Source of the DNA: Paenarthrobacter sp. JL.01a
GTDB taxonomy: Bacteria > Actinomycetota > Actinomycetes > Actinomycetales > Micrococcaceae
Assembly: GCF_025452095.1 (NCBI RefSeq)
Contig: NZ_CP104877.1
Span: 4,092,001-4,156,000 of the forward strand
Length of the DNA: 64,000 nucleotides
Reading direction: 5' to 3'
How positions within the stretch are numbered: the stretch's first letter is position 1; each line of letters begins with the position of its first letter. Both the position numbers and the translations under genes were made by a program. Shown piece by piece: positions 41,245 to 49,525 of the stretch. The notes beneath the pieces are model-generated. The model saw only the letters and a list, made by a program, of their open reading frames with translations, did no database searches and had not been told where the DNA came from.

Positions 41245-41604
41245 ATGAGCAACGACGTGAACGCCTGGATGGACAACTACGAACGCGCGTGGACCTCGAA
41301 CCAGCCCGAGGACATCCGCGCGTTATTCACCGAGGACGCCGTCTACAACACCCGGCCCGATGATCCCAACGCATGGCGCGGGCACGAGGAGATCGTGAAG
41401 GAGTGGTCCGGCGACTCCTCCGACAAGCCCGAGGACTGGACCTTCGAGTGGACGCTCCTGGGCAGGGATGGCGACACCGCGTTCGTCCAGGGTTTGACGA
41501 CGTACCTCAACGGCCAGCCCACGTATGACAACCTGTGGGTCATCCGCTTCGCCGAGGACGGCCGGGCCCGCGAATTCACGGAGTGGTACATGGCCCGGAA
41601 GTAG
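41245..41604 (+). CDS. SnoaL/NTF2-like family protein
   Basis: A 119-residue alpha+beta barrel protein with MDNYERAWTSNQPEDIRALF, then YNTRPDDPNAWRGHEEIVKEW and VIRFAEDGRAREFTEWYMA. The family includes polyketide cyclases and unknown small-molecule binders, so function is not assigned. TAGAAC ends 6 nt before the ATG, perhaps a leaderless start. Its stop abuts the stop of the convergent lipoprotein gene. Confidence 0.88.
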   Translation: MSNDVNAWMDNYERAWTSNQPEDIRALFTEDAVYNTRPDDPNAWRGHEEIVKEWSGDSSDKPEDWTFEWTLLGRDGDTAFVQGLTTYLNGQPTYDNLWVIRFAEDGRAREFTEWYMARK

Positions 41605-42039
41605 TCAGCGGCTGCTGACCAGGACGTTGTCGTGGATCTTGACGAGTCCTTTGTACTCGGGTCGGGAGGTGTCCACGTCGTCGTTAATCAAGGTCGCTTC
41701 TGAACCGTCCGCGCCGGAAACGGTAACGATCCGGTCCCGTGTGACGACCCCTGCGCAGCCCACCCTCCACCGATCCGTCAGCCCGACAGGCACCACGATC
41801 AAGCAGGCTGTCCCTGCAGTAGTACTCCGGGCCGCGAAGTACTGCACGTCGTCGTGGATTGCCAACAGCCGGGTCGACCCCGGCTCAACGTTCAGATCCA
41901 CACCGCTAAGACCCACCGACTCCGGCAACTTGTCTTCCGCCGTCGCCTCCCGGTCCAGGACCTTCGGCCCTGCGGGCTCCGGGGTACAGGCAACCAGCGC
42001 CCCCAGCAACGCAATAACCACCAACACACGGCTCTTCAT
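41605..42039 (-). CDS. Small lipoprotein, unknown
   Basis: A 144-residue lipoprotein. The signal sequence MKSRVLVVIALLGALVA ends at lipobox Cys18. The mature part has QYFAARSTTAGTACLIVVP, two Cys (in ACLIV and GCAGV) that could pair, and no recognised domain. GAGGGGG precedes the ATG. It is common in Arthrobacter-type genomes as an uncharacterised exported protein; this last point is my impression only. Confidence 0.8.
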   Translation of the reverse strand: MKSRVLVVIALLGALVACTPEPAGPKVLDREATAEDKLPESVGLSGVDLNVEPGSTRLLAIHDDVQYFAARSTTAGTACLIVVPVGLTDRWRVGCAGVVTRDRIVTVSGADGSEATLINDDVDTSRPEYKGLVKIHDNVLVSSR

Positions 42040-42084
42040 AGCTCTGCCCCCTCAGGCTGTAGATTCATTGAGCCTATCGGAGGA

Positions 42085-42894
42085 TCAGTAGCTCTCCCGC
42101 TCCGCCTTCTCCGAGACCGCGATGAACTTCTCCGCGAAAGCCTCCGAAGCCCTCGCCAGCACCACCACGTCCGCCCCCACCAACGCAAAGGCCGCTCCGG
42201 CGTCGAGATACGCCCGCGCGATCTCCTCATTGAAGGCGTTGACTCCGGCGGGCTTGCCGGCGGCGCTCGCGGCAGCGAGGCAATGCTCGACGACGGCGCG
42301 AACCAAGGGATTCTCGTGCTGTCCCAGCAGGCCCATGGAGGCGGCGAGGTCCGCCGGGCCGAGGAAGATCCCGTCGACTCCGTCCACGGCGAGGATTTCC
42401 TCCACCGCTGCCGCCGCTGCTTCGGATTCCACTTGGACGGTGACACTCACGGTGTCGTCGGCCTGGGCAAGGTAGTCGGGGATGCGGTTCCACCGCGAGG
42501 CACGCGCCATCGCCGAACCGACTCCGCGGACGCCGAAAGGCGGATACCGGACAGCTGCCACAGCGGCCTCGGCCTCCAACGCCGAATTCACCATCGGCAC
42601 CAGCAGGTTCTGCACGCCGAGGTCCAGGTACTGCTTGATGACCACAGGATCGTTGACCGGCGGCCGGACCATGATCTGCACGGGGTAACCGCTGACGCTG
42701 TGGAGCTGCCCCAGGATCGACTCGATGCCGTTGGGACTGTGCTCGGCGTCGATCAGCAGCCAGTCCAGCCCCGAGCCGGCACAAATCTCCGCGACCAACG
42801 GGCTACCGGAGCACACCCACATGCCCACCAGGGGTCTTTCCTCCGTTTCCAGCACTGAATAGAACGTGGGATGTGGCACTGGACGGATCGACAT
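42085..42894 (-). CDS. HpcH/HpaI aldolase, second copy
   Basis: A 269-residue class II aldolase. It shares about three quarters of its residues by eye with the preceding gene, including MWVCSGSPLVAEICAGSGLD, HSPNGIES, VRPPVNDPVVIKQYLDLG and GIFLGPADLAASMGLLG. It should cleave 4-hydroxy-2-oxoheptanedioate to pyruvate and succinate semialdehyde or a related substrate. It is the last gene of the homoprotocatechuate operon, 86 bp after the first copy, with its own GGAG site. Confidence 0.92.
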   Translation of the reverse strand: MSIRPVPHPTFYSVLETEERPLVGMWVCSGSPLVAEICAGSGLDWLLIDAEHSPNGIESILGQLHSVSGYPVQIMVRPPVNDPVVIKQYLDLGVQNLLVPMVNSALEAEAAVAAVRYPPFGVRGVGSAMARASRWNRIPDYLAQADDTVSVTVQVESEAAAAAVEEILAVDGVDGIFLGPADLAASMGLLGQHENPLVRAVVEHCLAAASAAGKPAGVNAFNEEIARAYLDAGAAFALVGADVVVLARASEAFAEKFIAVSEKAERESY

Positions 42895-42980
42895 CGCTCA
42901 GCTCCCATAGTCCGAAACCGCATGCTGATACCACAGTTGTACCCCCTTGCAGGCCGGCAAAACAGACCGTGACGCAGCCC

Positions 42981-43784
42981 TTAGTAGCTCTGTTTCACGG
43001 CGCCATCCACAGGCCGGACGAACTCGGCCGCCAGCGCTTCCGAGGCCCTGGCGAGCACGGCGACATCCGCCCCAACCAGCACGAAGGAGGCACCGGCGTC
43101 GAGATACGCGCGGGCGGTGTCGGGGTTGAAGGCGTTGACGCCGGCCGGCTTGCCAGCCGCCGTGGCGGCATGGATACAGCGTTCGACGGCGGCCCTCACC
43201 TCGGGATGTTCCTGCTGTCCCAGCAGGCCCATGGAGGCGGCGAGGTCCGAGGGGCCCAGGAAGATCCCGTTCACGCCGTCGACGGCCAGGATCTCCTCGA
43301 CGGCGTCGACGGCGGCGGTGGATTCGATCTGGACGGTGACGCTGACGGTTTCACCCGCCGTCGCAAGGTAGTCCGGGACCCGGTTCCACCGCGATGCGCG
43401 GGCCAGCGCGGAGCCGACCCCACGCACCCCGTGCGGCGGGTATCGCACGGCAGCGACAGCCGCGGCCGCCTCCAAGGCAGAGTTGACCATGGGAATGAGC
43501 AGGTTCTGCACTCCGAGGTCCAGGTATTGCTTGATCACCACGGTGTCGTTGACCGGTGGCCGGACCATGGCCTGGACAGGGTAGCCGTACACCGCCTGGA
43601 GTTGGGCCAGGATCGATTCGAGGCCGTTGGGGCTGTGTTCGGCGTCGATCAATACCCAGTCCAAGCCCGAACCCGCGCAGATCTCCGCCACCAGGGGGCT
43701 GCCGGAGCACACCCACATGCCGGCCAGGGGCCTTCCTGCTGCAGCAAGGGCCGAGTAGAAAGTAGGGCCTAGTTGAAGTGGCAT
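42981..43784 (-). CDS. hpaI: 4-hydroxy-2-oxoheptanedioate aldolase
   Basis: A 267-residue HpcH/HpaI aldolase. Key parts are LIDAEHSPNGLESILAQLQ with the His/Asp pair, MVRPPVNDTVVIKQYLDLGV, and IFLGPSDLAASMGLLG near the metal site. It performs the final step of homoprotocatechuate breakdown. The start MPLQLGPTFYS (43784) follows GGAG and overlaps the 3' end of hpaH by 16 nt. A tandem second copy follows, so substrate range or dosage may differ between them. Confidence 0.94.
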   Translation of the reverse strand: MPLQLGPTFYSALAAAGRPLAGMWVCSGSPLVAEICAGSGLDWVLIDAEHSPNGLESILAQLQAVYGYPVQAMVRPPVNDTVVIKQYLDLGVQNLLIPMVNSALEAAAAVAAVRYPPHGVRGVGSALARASRWNRVPDYLATAGETVSVTVQIESTAAVDAVEEILAVDGVNGIFLGPSDLAASMGLLGQQEHPEVRAAVERCIHAATAAGKPAGVNAFNPDTARAYLDAGASFVLVGADVAVLARASEALAAEFVRPVDGAVKQSY

Positions 43785-44554
43785 GTCACAACTCCCAAGG
43801 GTCCGTAGTCGGCGTGCACGGTGTCGCCCTTGTATACCCACAGGGGCCGGGTGAAGGAACCGGCCAGGATGATGTCGCCGGCCTTCATCGAATCCCCGTG
43901 CGCGGCGATCTTGTTGGCCAGCCAGTGCACCCCGTTGGCCGGGTGATCCAGCACGCCGGCGGCCACCCCGGTCTCCTCCACGGTCTGGTTCTTGTACAGG
44001 ATCGCGGAGACCCAGCGGAGGTCGACGGCGTCCGGCTTTACCGGCCGTCCACCGACCACCATGGCACCCATCGCGGCATTGTCCGAGATCGTGTCCACGA
44101 TGGTCCGGCCCTCCATTTCGATTCTGGAGTCCAGGATCTCGAGGGCCGGAACCACGTAATCAGTGGCGTTGAGGACATCGAAAATAGTGCAGCCGGGGCC
44201 CTTCAGCCCGGACTTCAGGACAAAGGCCAGCTCAACCTCCACCCGGGGATGCGTGTACTGGTCCCACTCCACGGAGCAGCCTGTTTCCAGGACCATGTCA
44301 TCGAAAATCGCGCCATAGTCCGGCTCCGTGATGCCCGTGGCGGCCTGCATGGCTTTGGACGTGAGGCCGATCTTCCGCCCCACCAACGTGCGTCCGGCTT
44401 CCTCGTTCCGTTGCCGCCACAACTGCTGCACGGCGTAGGAATCCTCCACTGTCATGCCCGGATAGCGGGCGGTCAGGCGCGGCACCGGTTTGCGGTTCCG
44501 GTGGGCTTCAAGGAGTTCGTCGGCAATGGCTTCGATCGTCTTCGCGTCCAGCAT
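43769..44554 (-). CDS. hpaH: 2-oxo-hept-4-ene-1,7-dioate hydratase
   Basis: A 261-residue hydratase of the FAH-like (MhpD/HpaH) type. It has GRKIGLTSKAMQAATGITEP, then VEVELAFVLKSGLKGPG, and ILAGSFTRPLWVYKGDTV. It adds water to the oxo-heptene-dioate made by the decarboxylase of this pathway and passes the product to HpaI. It starts 4 bp after the HpaD stop. Confidence 0.95.
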   Translation of the reverse strand: MLDAKTIEAIADELLEAHRNRKPVPRLTARYPGMTVEDSYAVQQLWRQRNEEAGRTLVGRKIGLTSKAMQAATGITEPDYGAIFDDMVLETGCSVEWDQYTHPRVEVELAFVLKSGLKGPGCTIFDVLNATDYVVPALEILDSRIEMEGRTIVDTISDNAAMGAMVVGGRPVKPDAVDLRWVSAILYKNQTVEETGVAAGVLDHPANGVHWLANKIAAHGDSMKAGDIILAGSFTRPLWVYKGDTVHADYGPLGVVTCHFN

Positions 44555-44558
44555 TGTT

Positions 44559-45647
44559 TTAGACCTGCGCTCCCAGTTTGAAGCCGTCAGCTGCTGCCCC
44601 CTCGGTGGGGCGGGTGTAGGAGAAGCCGTCCGCGCCGACGGTGACAGCCATTTCGGACTTGTCTTCGCGTTCGATCACCGGCTGGGGGTTGCCATCGAGG
44701 TCCAGGACCAAGGAGGCCTCGGTGTACCAGGACGGGACGACGGGGTTGCCCCACCAGTCGCGGCGCTGGTTGTCGTGGACGTCCCAGGTAACGGTGGGGT
44801 TGTCGGGGTCACCGGTGTAGTAGTCCTGGGTGTAGATCTCCACGCGGTGGCCGTCCGGGTCCAGGATGTAGAGGTAGAACGCGTTGGAGACGCCATGGCG
44901 TCCGGGGCCGCGTTCGATGCGGTCGCTGATGCGCAGGGCACCCATCTTGTCGCAGATCTGGATGATGTTGTGCTTCTCGTGGGTGGAGAACGCGATGTGG
45001 TGCAGGCGCGGGCCGTTGCCGCCGGTCAGGGCGGTGTCGTGCACGGTCTGCTTGCGGTGCATCCACGCGGCGTAAGTGACGCCGTCGGAATCCTTGATGT
45101 CTTCGGAGACGCGGAAGCCGAGGTCCTCGAGGTACTTGCGGCCGCGCGGGACGTCCGGGGTGACCTGGTTGAAGTGGTCCAGGCGGACCAGTTCGCCGGC
45201 GGAGTAGAGGTCGTAGCGCTGGGTGAGGCGTTCGACGTGTTCGACGTCGTAGAAGAACTCGTAGGGGAAGCCCAGCGGGTCCTCGACGCGGACCGAATCG
45301 CCCACGCCCGTGGTGAAGCCTTCCTTGCGGCGCTCCACCCGGCAACCGAGTTCGCGGTAGTAGGCCTCGGCGGCGTCGACTTCGGCCGGGGACTTCACCC
45401 GGTACGCGAAGGCGGCGGCTGCGGCGACCGGGCCCTTGCGGAGCACCAGGTTGTGGTGGATGAACTCCTCGAAGGAGCGCAGGTAGATGGTGTTCTCGTC
45501 TTCCTCGGTGACGTGCAGGCCGAGGAGGTCCACGTAGAACGCGCGGGACTTCTCCAAGTCGGTGACCACAAGTTCCAGGTAGGCGCAGCGGACGATGTCC
45601 GGAGCCGGAACGCTCGGGGTAGGGATGGGGCCGGTGAAGTTGCTCAT
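44559..45647 (-). CDS. hpaD: 3,4-dihydroxyphenylacetate 2,3-dioxygenase
   Basis: A 362-residue extradiol ring-cleavage enzyme. The metal ligands are seen as His158 (LDHFNQV), His217 (RLHHIAFS) and Glu270 (HRVEIYTQDYY), each 3 residues later than the known ligands of the Brevibacterium fuscum enzyme (155, 214, 267). The close relative MndD from Arthrobacter globiformis uses manganese, while the Brevibacterium one uses iron, and the metal cannot be read from these ligands. The start MSNFTGPIPTPSVP is at 45647; an earlier in-frame extension reads into HpaE. Confidence 0.96.
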   Translation of the reverse strand: MSNFTGPIPTPSVPAPDIVRCAYLELVVTDLEKSRAFYVDLLGLHVTEEDENTIYLRSFEEFIHHNLVLRKGPVAAAAAFAYRVKSPAEVDAAEAYYRELGCRVERRKEGFTTGVGDSVRVEDPLGFPYEFFYDVEHVERLTQRYDLYSAGELVRLDHFNQVTPDVPRGRKYLEDLGFRVSEDIKDSDGVTYAAWMHRKQTVHDTALTGGNGPRLHHIAFSTHEKHNIIQICDKMGALRISDRIERGPGRHGVSNAFYLYILDPDGHRVEIYTQDYYTGDPDNPTVTWDVHDNQRRDWWGNPVVPSWYTEASLVLDLDGNPQPVIEREDKSEMAVTVGADGFSYTRPTEGAAADGFKLGAQV

Positions 45648-45678
45648 GATGGTCTCTCTTCGTTGAAAGCTGGGAGGG

Positions 45679-47190
45679 TTAGGCGCCGAATTTGGGGGTG
45701 TGGACGGATCCGAGGGTGATGTGCACGGCCTGCTGGTCTGTGTAGAAGTCGATCGAGCGGTAGCCGCCCTCGTGGCCAAGGCCCGAAGCCTTGACGCCGC
45801 CAAACGGGGTACGCAGGTCGCGGACGTTGTGGCTGTTGAGCCACACCATGCCGGCCTCGACGTTCTGCGAGAAGTTGTGGGCCCGGGTCAGGTTCTGCGT
45901 CCAGATGTAGGCCGCCAGGCCGTACTTGGTGTTGTTCGCCAAGGCGAGGGCCTCGGCGTCGTTCTCGAACGGCGTGATGGCCACGACGGGACCGAAGATT
46001 TCCTCCTGGAAGATCCGCGCGTCAGGCGCGACGTCGGCAAACACCGTGGGTTCGATGTAGTTGCCTTCGGGGAGGTGGTCGGGTCGGCCGCCGCCGGCAA
46101 GGAGCCGACCCTCGGACTTGCCGATCTCCACGTAAGAAGCCACCTTCTGGTAATGCTCCGGGTGGACCAGCGCGCCGACCTGGGTCTTGGGATCGTGGGG
46201 ATCGCCCACCACGATGTTCTTGGCCCGGGCGGCGTACTTCTCGCAGAATTCGTCGTAGATTGCCCGCTCCACGAGGATGCGGGATCCGGCCGTGCAGCGC
46301 TCTCCATTCAACGAGAACACGCCGAACAGCGCCGAATCAATGGCGGCGTCCAGGTCTGCATCGGCGAACACGACGCACGGGGACTTGCCTCCGAGCTCCA
46401 TGGACAGGCCCTTGAGGTTGGCCGCGGCGTTGCGGAAGATGGTCTGGCCCGTGGTGGTCTCGCCGGTGAAGGAGATCAGCGGGACGTCCGGGTGCTTCAC
46501 CAGGGCGTCGCCAGCCTCCTCGCCGAGGCCGTTCACCAGGTTGAATACACCGTCAGGGAGGCCGGCGTCCTTGAAGATCTGCGCCCACAGGGACGCGGAG
46601 AGCGGCGTGAACTCGGCCGGCTTCAGGACCACGGTGTTGCCGGTTGCCAAAGCCGGGGCCAGCTTCCAGGACTCGAGCATGAACGGGGTGTTCCACGGGG
46701 TGATGAGGCCCGCGACGCCGATCGGCTTGCGGTTGACGTAGTTGATCTGCGAGCCCGGGACCTTCATGGCGTCGTCGAACTGGGCGACGATCAGGTCGGC
46801 GAAGAACCGGAAGTTCTCGGCAGCCCGCAAGGCCTGGCCCTTGGCCTGGGTGATCGGCAGGCCGGTATCGAAGGTTTCGAGTTCGGCCAGGCGCGCTTCC
46901 TGCGCCTCGACGGCGTCGGCAATCTTGTTCAGCACCCGGGCACGCTCGCGCGGCTTCATCTTTGGCCAAGGACCGTTGACGAACGCTTCCCGGGCCGCAG
47001 CCACGGCGAGGTCGATGTCTTCCTTCTGGCCTGCAGCGGCGGTGGCGTAGTTCTGGTTGGAGACCGGATCCAAGACGTCGAAGGTCTTCCCGGAGACCGA
47101 GTCAACGAACTCACCGTTGATGTAGTGCTGGATGTGCGTGGGCAGGTCCTCGGGGACGTAATGCTTGGTGGTTTCCACGGAGGTCGTCAT
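45679..47190 (-). CDS. hpaE: 5-carboxymethyl-2-hydroxymuconate semialdehyde dehydrogenase
   Basis: A 503-residue aldehyde dehydrogenase. It has ITPWNTPFMLESWKLAPALA, VLKPAEFTPLSA, Glu265 in SMELGGKSP and catalytic Cys299 in NGERCTAGSR. Context assigns it to oxidation of the ring-cleavage product of HpaD. It lies between the GntR regulator (28 bp) and hpaD (31 bp). Confidence 0.96.
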   Translation of the reverse strand: MTTSVETTKHYVPEDLPTHIQHYINGEFVDSVSGKTFDVLDPVSNQNYATAAAGQKEDIDLAVAAAREAFVNGPWPKMKPRERARVLNKIADAVEAQEARLAELETFDTGLPITQAKGQALRAAENFRFFADLIVAQFDDAMKVPGSQINYVNRKPIGVAGLITPWNTPFMLESWKLAPALATGNTVVLKPAEFTPLSASLWAQIFKDAGLPDGVFNLVNGLGEEAGDALVKHPDVPLISFTGETTTGQTIFRNAAANLKGLSMELGGKSPCVVFADADLDAAIDSALFGVFSLNGERCTAGSRILVERAIYDEFCEKYAARAKNIVVGDPHDPKTQVGALVHPEHYQKVASYVEIGKSEGRLLAGGGRPDHLPEGNYIEPTVFADVAPDARIFQEEIFGPVVAITPFENDAEALALANNTKYGLAAYIWTQNLTRAHNFSQNVEAGMVWLNSHNVRDLRTPFGGVKASGLGHEGGYRSIDFYTDQQAVHITLGSVHTPKFGA

Positions 47191-47217
47191 CGTTGTCTTC
47201 CTTTTTGATCCGAAGCT

Positions 47218-47883
47218 TCAGTTGGTGGTTGCGAGATAGGCGTCGAGGGTGGCGGCGCGGTGTTGGCGGGCTGCTTTTTCGATGGTGTCGGCGTCGGCCC
47301 CTGACTCGATGAGCTGGAGCAGGGCCTCGTGTTCGCGCACGGATTCCTGGGCCCTGCCGGGCACGAAGCGGAACGTGGACGAGCGCAGCGACGCCAGCCG
47401 GTTCCAGCCCCGGTGCACGAGGTCGAGGATGTGCGGATTGGGACAGTGTTCAAAGAGGACGCTGTGGAAGTCCTGGTTCAATGCGGTGAAGCGCACGGGA
47501 TCGAAGTGTTCCAGGCACTCGCGCATCGCGGCGTTGACGGCCCGCGCCCTTGCGATGGTGGCGGGGTCGATCAGCGGCGCCGACAACGCCGTCGCCGCGC
47601 CTTCGACGATGCTCAGTGTCTGCATCGTGTAGAGGTACTCGGTTGGGTCGATCCCGGAAACCGTGGCTCCGACATTGCGTTCGAACTTCACCAGGCCTTC
47701 GGCTTCGAGGCGGCGGATCGCTTCGCGGACAGGGACCACGCTGAAGCCAAGGTCCTCGGCGATCTTGGCGAGCACCAGCCGGTAACCCGGCGTGTAGGTG
47801 CCCCCCACGATCCGCGCCTTCACGGCTTCATAGGCCTGCTGGGACTTGCTTTGTGCGAAACTCCCGACGGCGGTTTCAGTCAC
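47218..47883 (-). CDS. GntR-family regulator (FCD type)
   Basis: A 221-residue regulator. The N-terminal winged HTH is AKIAEDLGFSVVPVREAIRR followed by LEAEGLVKFERNVGATVSG. The C-terminal helical FCD domain has metal-site His candidates in NQDFHSVLFEHCPNP and REHEALLQLI. It is encoded within the operon it probably controls: a GTG start overlaps the upstream stop by 8 nt. A tandem 12-bp repeat at 49418-49441 is its likely target. Confidence 0.93.
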   Translation of the reverse strand: MTETAVGSFAQSKSQQAYEAVKARIVGGTYTPGYRLVLAKIAEDLGFSVVPVREAIRRLEAEGLVKFERNVGATVSGIDPTEYLYTMQTLSIVEGAATALSAPLIDPATIARARAVNAAMRECLEHFDPVRFTALNQDFHSVLFEHCPNPHILDLVHRGWNRLASLRSSTFRFVPGRAQESVREHEALLQLIESGADADTIEKAARQHRAATLDAYLATTN

Positions 47884-49372
47884 CGTAGGCTCCTTCCGTG
47901 GCTTCCCAGGCCTTGTAGCGGGCCTGCCATTCGGCGTTCATCGGGTACAGCCCATCGACGCTGTGACCCTCCTGGACCATCTGGAAGATGAACATCTCTT
48001 CCTTCTCCTGGGCGATGCAGTCGTCCACGAGTTCCTCCGCCAGCGCCGGCGGGATGACCAGGATGCCGTCGGAGTCGGCCACGATGATGTCGCCCGGCTG
48101 CACGGTGGCGCCGCCGCAGGCGATGGTGATGTCGGTGTCCCAGGGAATGTGCCGCCGGCCGAGCACGGCAGGGTGAGGGTTGGCGAAGTAGGTGGGCATC
48201 TCCAGATCGGCCACGGTGGAAAAGTCGCGGACACCACCGTCGGTGATGATCGCCGCTGCCCCGCGGACCTGGGCGCGCAGGGCCAGGATGTCACCCACCG
48301 TGCCCGTTCCCTTTTCGCCACGGGCTTCCATGACCAGGATTTCGCCCTCGTTCACCGAGTCGATGGCTCGTTTCTGGGCATTGAAGCCGCCGCCGTGGGT
48401 CTTGAAGAGGTCCTCACGGTTGGGCACGTAGCGCAGGGTCCGGGCCAGGCCCACCACCTTGCGGTCCGGGCGGGTGGCCTGCAGGCCGTCGATACTGACG
48501 TTGTTCAGCCCGCGCTTGCGGAGCTGGGAAGACAGGGTCGCTGTGGCAACGGACTCGAGCTTGGCCTTCAGCGCAGGCGACAAACCCGGGGAAGCGGGCG
48601 CCAGTCCGGCGGCTGCGCGGGAACCGTAAGCCTCTTCCCGCTGCGTGTCATCAGTCTTGGGTTGGGCACCAAAGTCCGCGAACGGCGTCGTACCTTCCGT
48701 CACTTTGGTGGTGAGGCGGCCGGTGCTGAAATCACCAGCGGTGACTTCGATTTCGACGACGTCCCCCGGCTTGGCGACGGACGCGCCCGCCGGGGTGCCG
48801 GTGAGGATGATGTCGCCCTCTTCCAGGGTCAGCAGTTGGGACAGGTCGGCGACGAGTTGGGCGAAGGGAAAGAGCAGTTCCTCGGTGGTGTCGTCCTGGA
48901 CCAGTTCGCCGTTGTGCCAGGTGCGGATCCGCAGCTGGGTGGGGTCGACGGCGTCGGCGGGGAGCAGTACCGGGCCAACGGGAGTGAAGCCGTCACCACC
49001 CTTGGACCGGACGTTCGAGCCCTTGTCCGCGTAACGGAGGTCGTAAACCCCGAGATCGTTCGAAGCTGTCACCCACTGGACGTGGCTCCAGGCATCTTCC
49101 ACAGCGACACGACGGGCCGCCTTGCCGATGACCAGCGCGATCTCACCCTCATAGCCCAGCAGCTCACAGCCTGCGGGGCGTTCCACCGTGCCGGGAGCCT
49201 CGGCCGAACCCAGTGCAAGGGAGGACGAAGGCTTCAGGAAGTAGGACGGCTGCGCGGGCGTGCGCCCACGCTGGGCGGCCCGGCTGGGGTAGTTGATGTG
49301 GACGGCGATGACTTTGCGCGTCCGGTCCAGTACGTCCTGGCCAAGCTCCTGCGGTCGGAACTCCAGTGTCAC
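47876..49372 (-). CDS. Fused FAH-domain and RraA-domain enzyme (HpaG-like)
   Basis: A 498-residue fusion. Residues about 75-220 form a fumarylacetoacetate-hydrolase domain (LLGYEGEIALVIGKAAR, NDLGVYDLRYADKGSNVRSK, EEGDIILTGTPAGASV). Residues about 280-475 form an RraA-like domain (SSQLRKRGLNNVSIDGL, GAAAIITDGGVRDFS). In Enterobacteria HpaG is two FAH domains and does decarboxylation and isomerisation. Here the second domain is replaced by an RraA-type fold, so it is the probable OPET decarboxylase/HHDD isomerase. The GTG start at 49372 follows AGGAGGGAG. Confidence 0.9.
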   Translation of the reverse strand: MTLEFRPQELGQDVLDRTRKVIAVHINYPSRAAQRGRTPAQPSYFLKPSSSLALGSAEAPGTVERPAGCELLGYEGEIALVIGKAARRVAVEDAWSHVQWVTASNDLGVYDLRYADKGSNVRSKGGDGFTPVGPVLLPADAVDPTQLRIRTWHNGELVQDDTTEELLFPFAQLVADLSQLLTLEEGDIILTGTPAGASVAKPGDVVEIEVTAGDFSTGRLTTKVTEGTTPFADFGAQPKTDDTQREEAYGSRAAAGLAPASPGLSPALKAKLESVATATLSSQLRKRGLNNVSIDGLQATRPDRKVVGLARTLRYVPNREDLFKTHGGGFNAQKRAIDSVNEGEILVMEARGEKGTGTVGDILALRAQVRGAAAIITDGGVRDFSTVADLEMPTYFANPHPAVLGRRHIPWDTDITIACGGATVQPGDIIVADSDGILVIPPALAEELVDDCIAQEKEEMFIFQMVQEGHSVDGLYPMNAEWQARYKAWEATEGAYGD

Positions 49373-49417
49373 GAGCCGCTCCCTCCTGAATAAACCCTGA
49401 TATCTGATCGCCCAGCT

Positions 49418-49441
49418 ATCGAGTACGAAATCGTATACGAA
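49418..49441 (-). promoter_or_regulatory. Tandem 12-bp repeat, likely GntR operator
   Basis: ATCGAGTACGAA and ATCGTATACGAA lie head to tail (10 of 12 bases equal) 46-69 bp before the GTG at 49372. The second copy overlaps the palindrome TCGTATACGA (49431-49440). The position in the operon promoter and the encoded GntR protein support operator function. Confidence 0.65.
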
Positions 49442-49513
49442 AACTATGGCGCGTGAAGTGACGTCCGTCAACCCCCTCCAAGCAAAAGGGTTCATCTTGT
49501 CAGAGGGCTCCCG

Positions 49514-49519
49514 TAGGGT
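49514..49519 (+). promoter_or_regulatory. Leaderless -10 element of the hydrolase gene
   Basis: TAGGGT ends 6 nt before the ATG at 49526, with no ribosome site. Confidence 0.6.
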
Positions 49520-49525
49520 ACCGGC

